Part shown: piece after piece, positions 29,478 through 30,225 of the stretch | Layout: the number at the start of each line of letters is the position of its first letter | Position numbering within the stretch: the first letter of the stretch is position 1 | Source of the DNA: Hymenopellis radicata | Taxonomy: Eukaryota; Basidiomycota; Agaricomycetes; Agaricales; Physalacriaceae | Assembly (NCBI GenBank): GCA_015501595.1 | Contig: JADNRX010000598.1 | Location: 1 to 30,225, forward strand | Length of the DNA: 30,225 nucleotides | Reading direction: 5' to 3' | The notes under the pieces: model-generated | What the model was told of the DNA's origin: nothing | Database searches by the model: none | What the model saw: only the letters and a program-made list of their open reading frames with translations | Translations under genes and position numbers: made by a program

Positions 29478-30225
29478 ATGTCCGACCGCATTCCGTTGTC
29501 AGCCATACTATCTACCACACCCAACGGGCCCCCAAATGCAAGGCCTCCTTCCGCCCTGAGCCTCGCATTCGATTTCCTGCTGTACGCAAAAGAACAACTC
29601 GTCAACGAGCCCAGACATTCGACGCGCTCATAGCAGAATTCATGGATTACGAAGAGACTCTCCTCCCGTGAGTGTGCTTCTCCCGCCCAGACAAAGTCGA
29701 CTGAAGACTGTCCACTTCAGAGGCGTAGAAGCTTTCCGGACATCACACCCGTTCTCATGTACATCCTCGAGGACGTTCTCAAAGGGCATCCACAACTCCA
29801 ATATCCATGCGGCAAGGGCTTCGGCAGATTACTACTACGATCCCCTCTTAGGGACGGTCTTGACGCGATATGCACTGCAGTCCGCCTCGTGCAGCTTGTC
29901 GGTCGTGTTCAGATGATAGCGGGGGACGCGAAGTATAAGGCGCTGGTGCAATCGATATGGGCCTGCAGGTCTGGGAAGATGTACGTTATGGCTTCGACCT
30001 ACTAAACGTCGCTCACTCGGCACGTTCACAGCGATATGGCCACCCATGTCAAGCAGCTACACGAACTGTTCCTTCAGAACTATCCAGATATTCCTTATGG
30101 AGCTCAACGAGTTCGTTCCAGCCGACAAAGAGTGGAGGCCTGACTCGCAGCGTGCAAAATCGGCATTGGAGAACCCCTTGAAGAAGGAGGTTGCTAATCC
30201 TAGCGAGCCGCTGTGGCGGAAAGTT
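29478..30225 (+). CDS. Unrecognised gene, incomplete at window end, two frame breaks
   Basis: Starts at ATG 29478 (MSDRIPLSAIL). The frame is lost near 29611-29617. One missing base would continue it as TFDALIAEFMDYEETLLP. An intron follows (GTGAGTGTGC to CAGAG, about 29670-29721). Exon 2 reads RRSFPDITPVLMYILEDVLKG, then GFGRLLLRSPLRDGLDAI and LVQSIWACRSGK. A second intron begins GTACGTTATG near 29980 and ends at about 30030. Exon 3 reads HVKQLHELFLQNYPDI, and the frame slips again at about 30091, continuing as LMELNEFVPADKEW to the window edge. The protein appears helical and soluble. No family was recognised, and the gene extends beyond position 30225. Confidence 0.5.

Overview
The window looks like nuclear DNA of an agaricomycete (mushroom-forming) fungus, probably a wood- or litter-decayer. 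The evidence is the many short introns (about 46-80 nt, GTNNGT...YAG), the compact genes on both strands, and families typical of this group: a GH44 glucanase with fungal C-terminal sandwich, DUF6699 and DUF6535 proteins, an F-box/LRR-like protein, an Ifi-6-16-like membrane protein and a SIN3 corepressor. No tRNA, rRNA, CRISPR or autonomous transposon was recognised.

Layout. 0.9-3.9 kb (-): an intact 11-exon secreted GH44 endoglucanase. 4.5-5.5 kb (-): a broken F-box/LRR-like gene. 6.3-8.0 kb (-): a 7-exon aldehyde dehydrogenase with one frame break. 9.5-10.7 kb (+): an intact 7-exon short-chain dehydrogenase. 10.9-18.2 kb: a lineage-specific block with two DUF6699 paralogues (-), a small secreted beta-trefoil protein (+), a decayed DUF6535 gene (+), a MITE-like element and an intact Ifi-6-16-like gene (+). 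20.0-21.2 kb (+): an intact 6-exon SAM methyltransferase. 21.3-22.4 kb (-): an intact 3-exon MurQ/SIS-family protein. 22.8-26.7 kb (-): SIN3. 26.9-28.65 kb (-): second, damaged copies of the DUF6535 and Ifi-6-16-like genes. 29.5 kb to the end (+): an unrecognised gene that runs off the window.

GH44, ALDH and SDR would fit plant-polymer breakdown and aldehyde/ketone detoxification, but nothing in the sequence shows that they are co-regulated. The MurQ-like gene suggests use of bacterial cell-wall sugar. SIN3 is a housekeeping chromatin gene.

The most striking overall pattern is that about eleven frame breaks in eight loci all behave as single missing bases, several at homopolymers, and none needs an extra base. 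Restoring one or two bases makes the summed exon lengths divisible by three in SIN3, ALDH and DUF6699-2. This points to deletion-biased sequencing or assembly error at least as much as to pseudogenes. The second pattern is a set of inverted repeats around the DUF6699 and Ifi-6-16-like genes, including a 249-bp element with matching ends and a hairpin lying over the stop codon of both DUF6699 paralogues.
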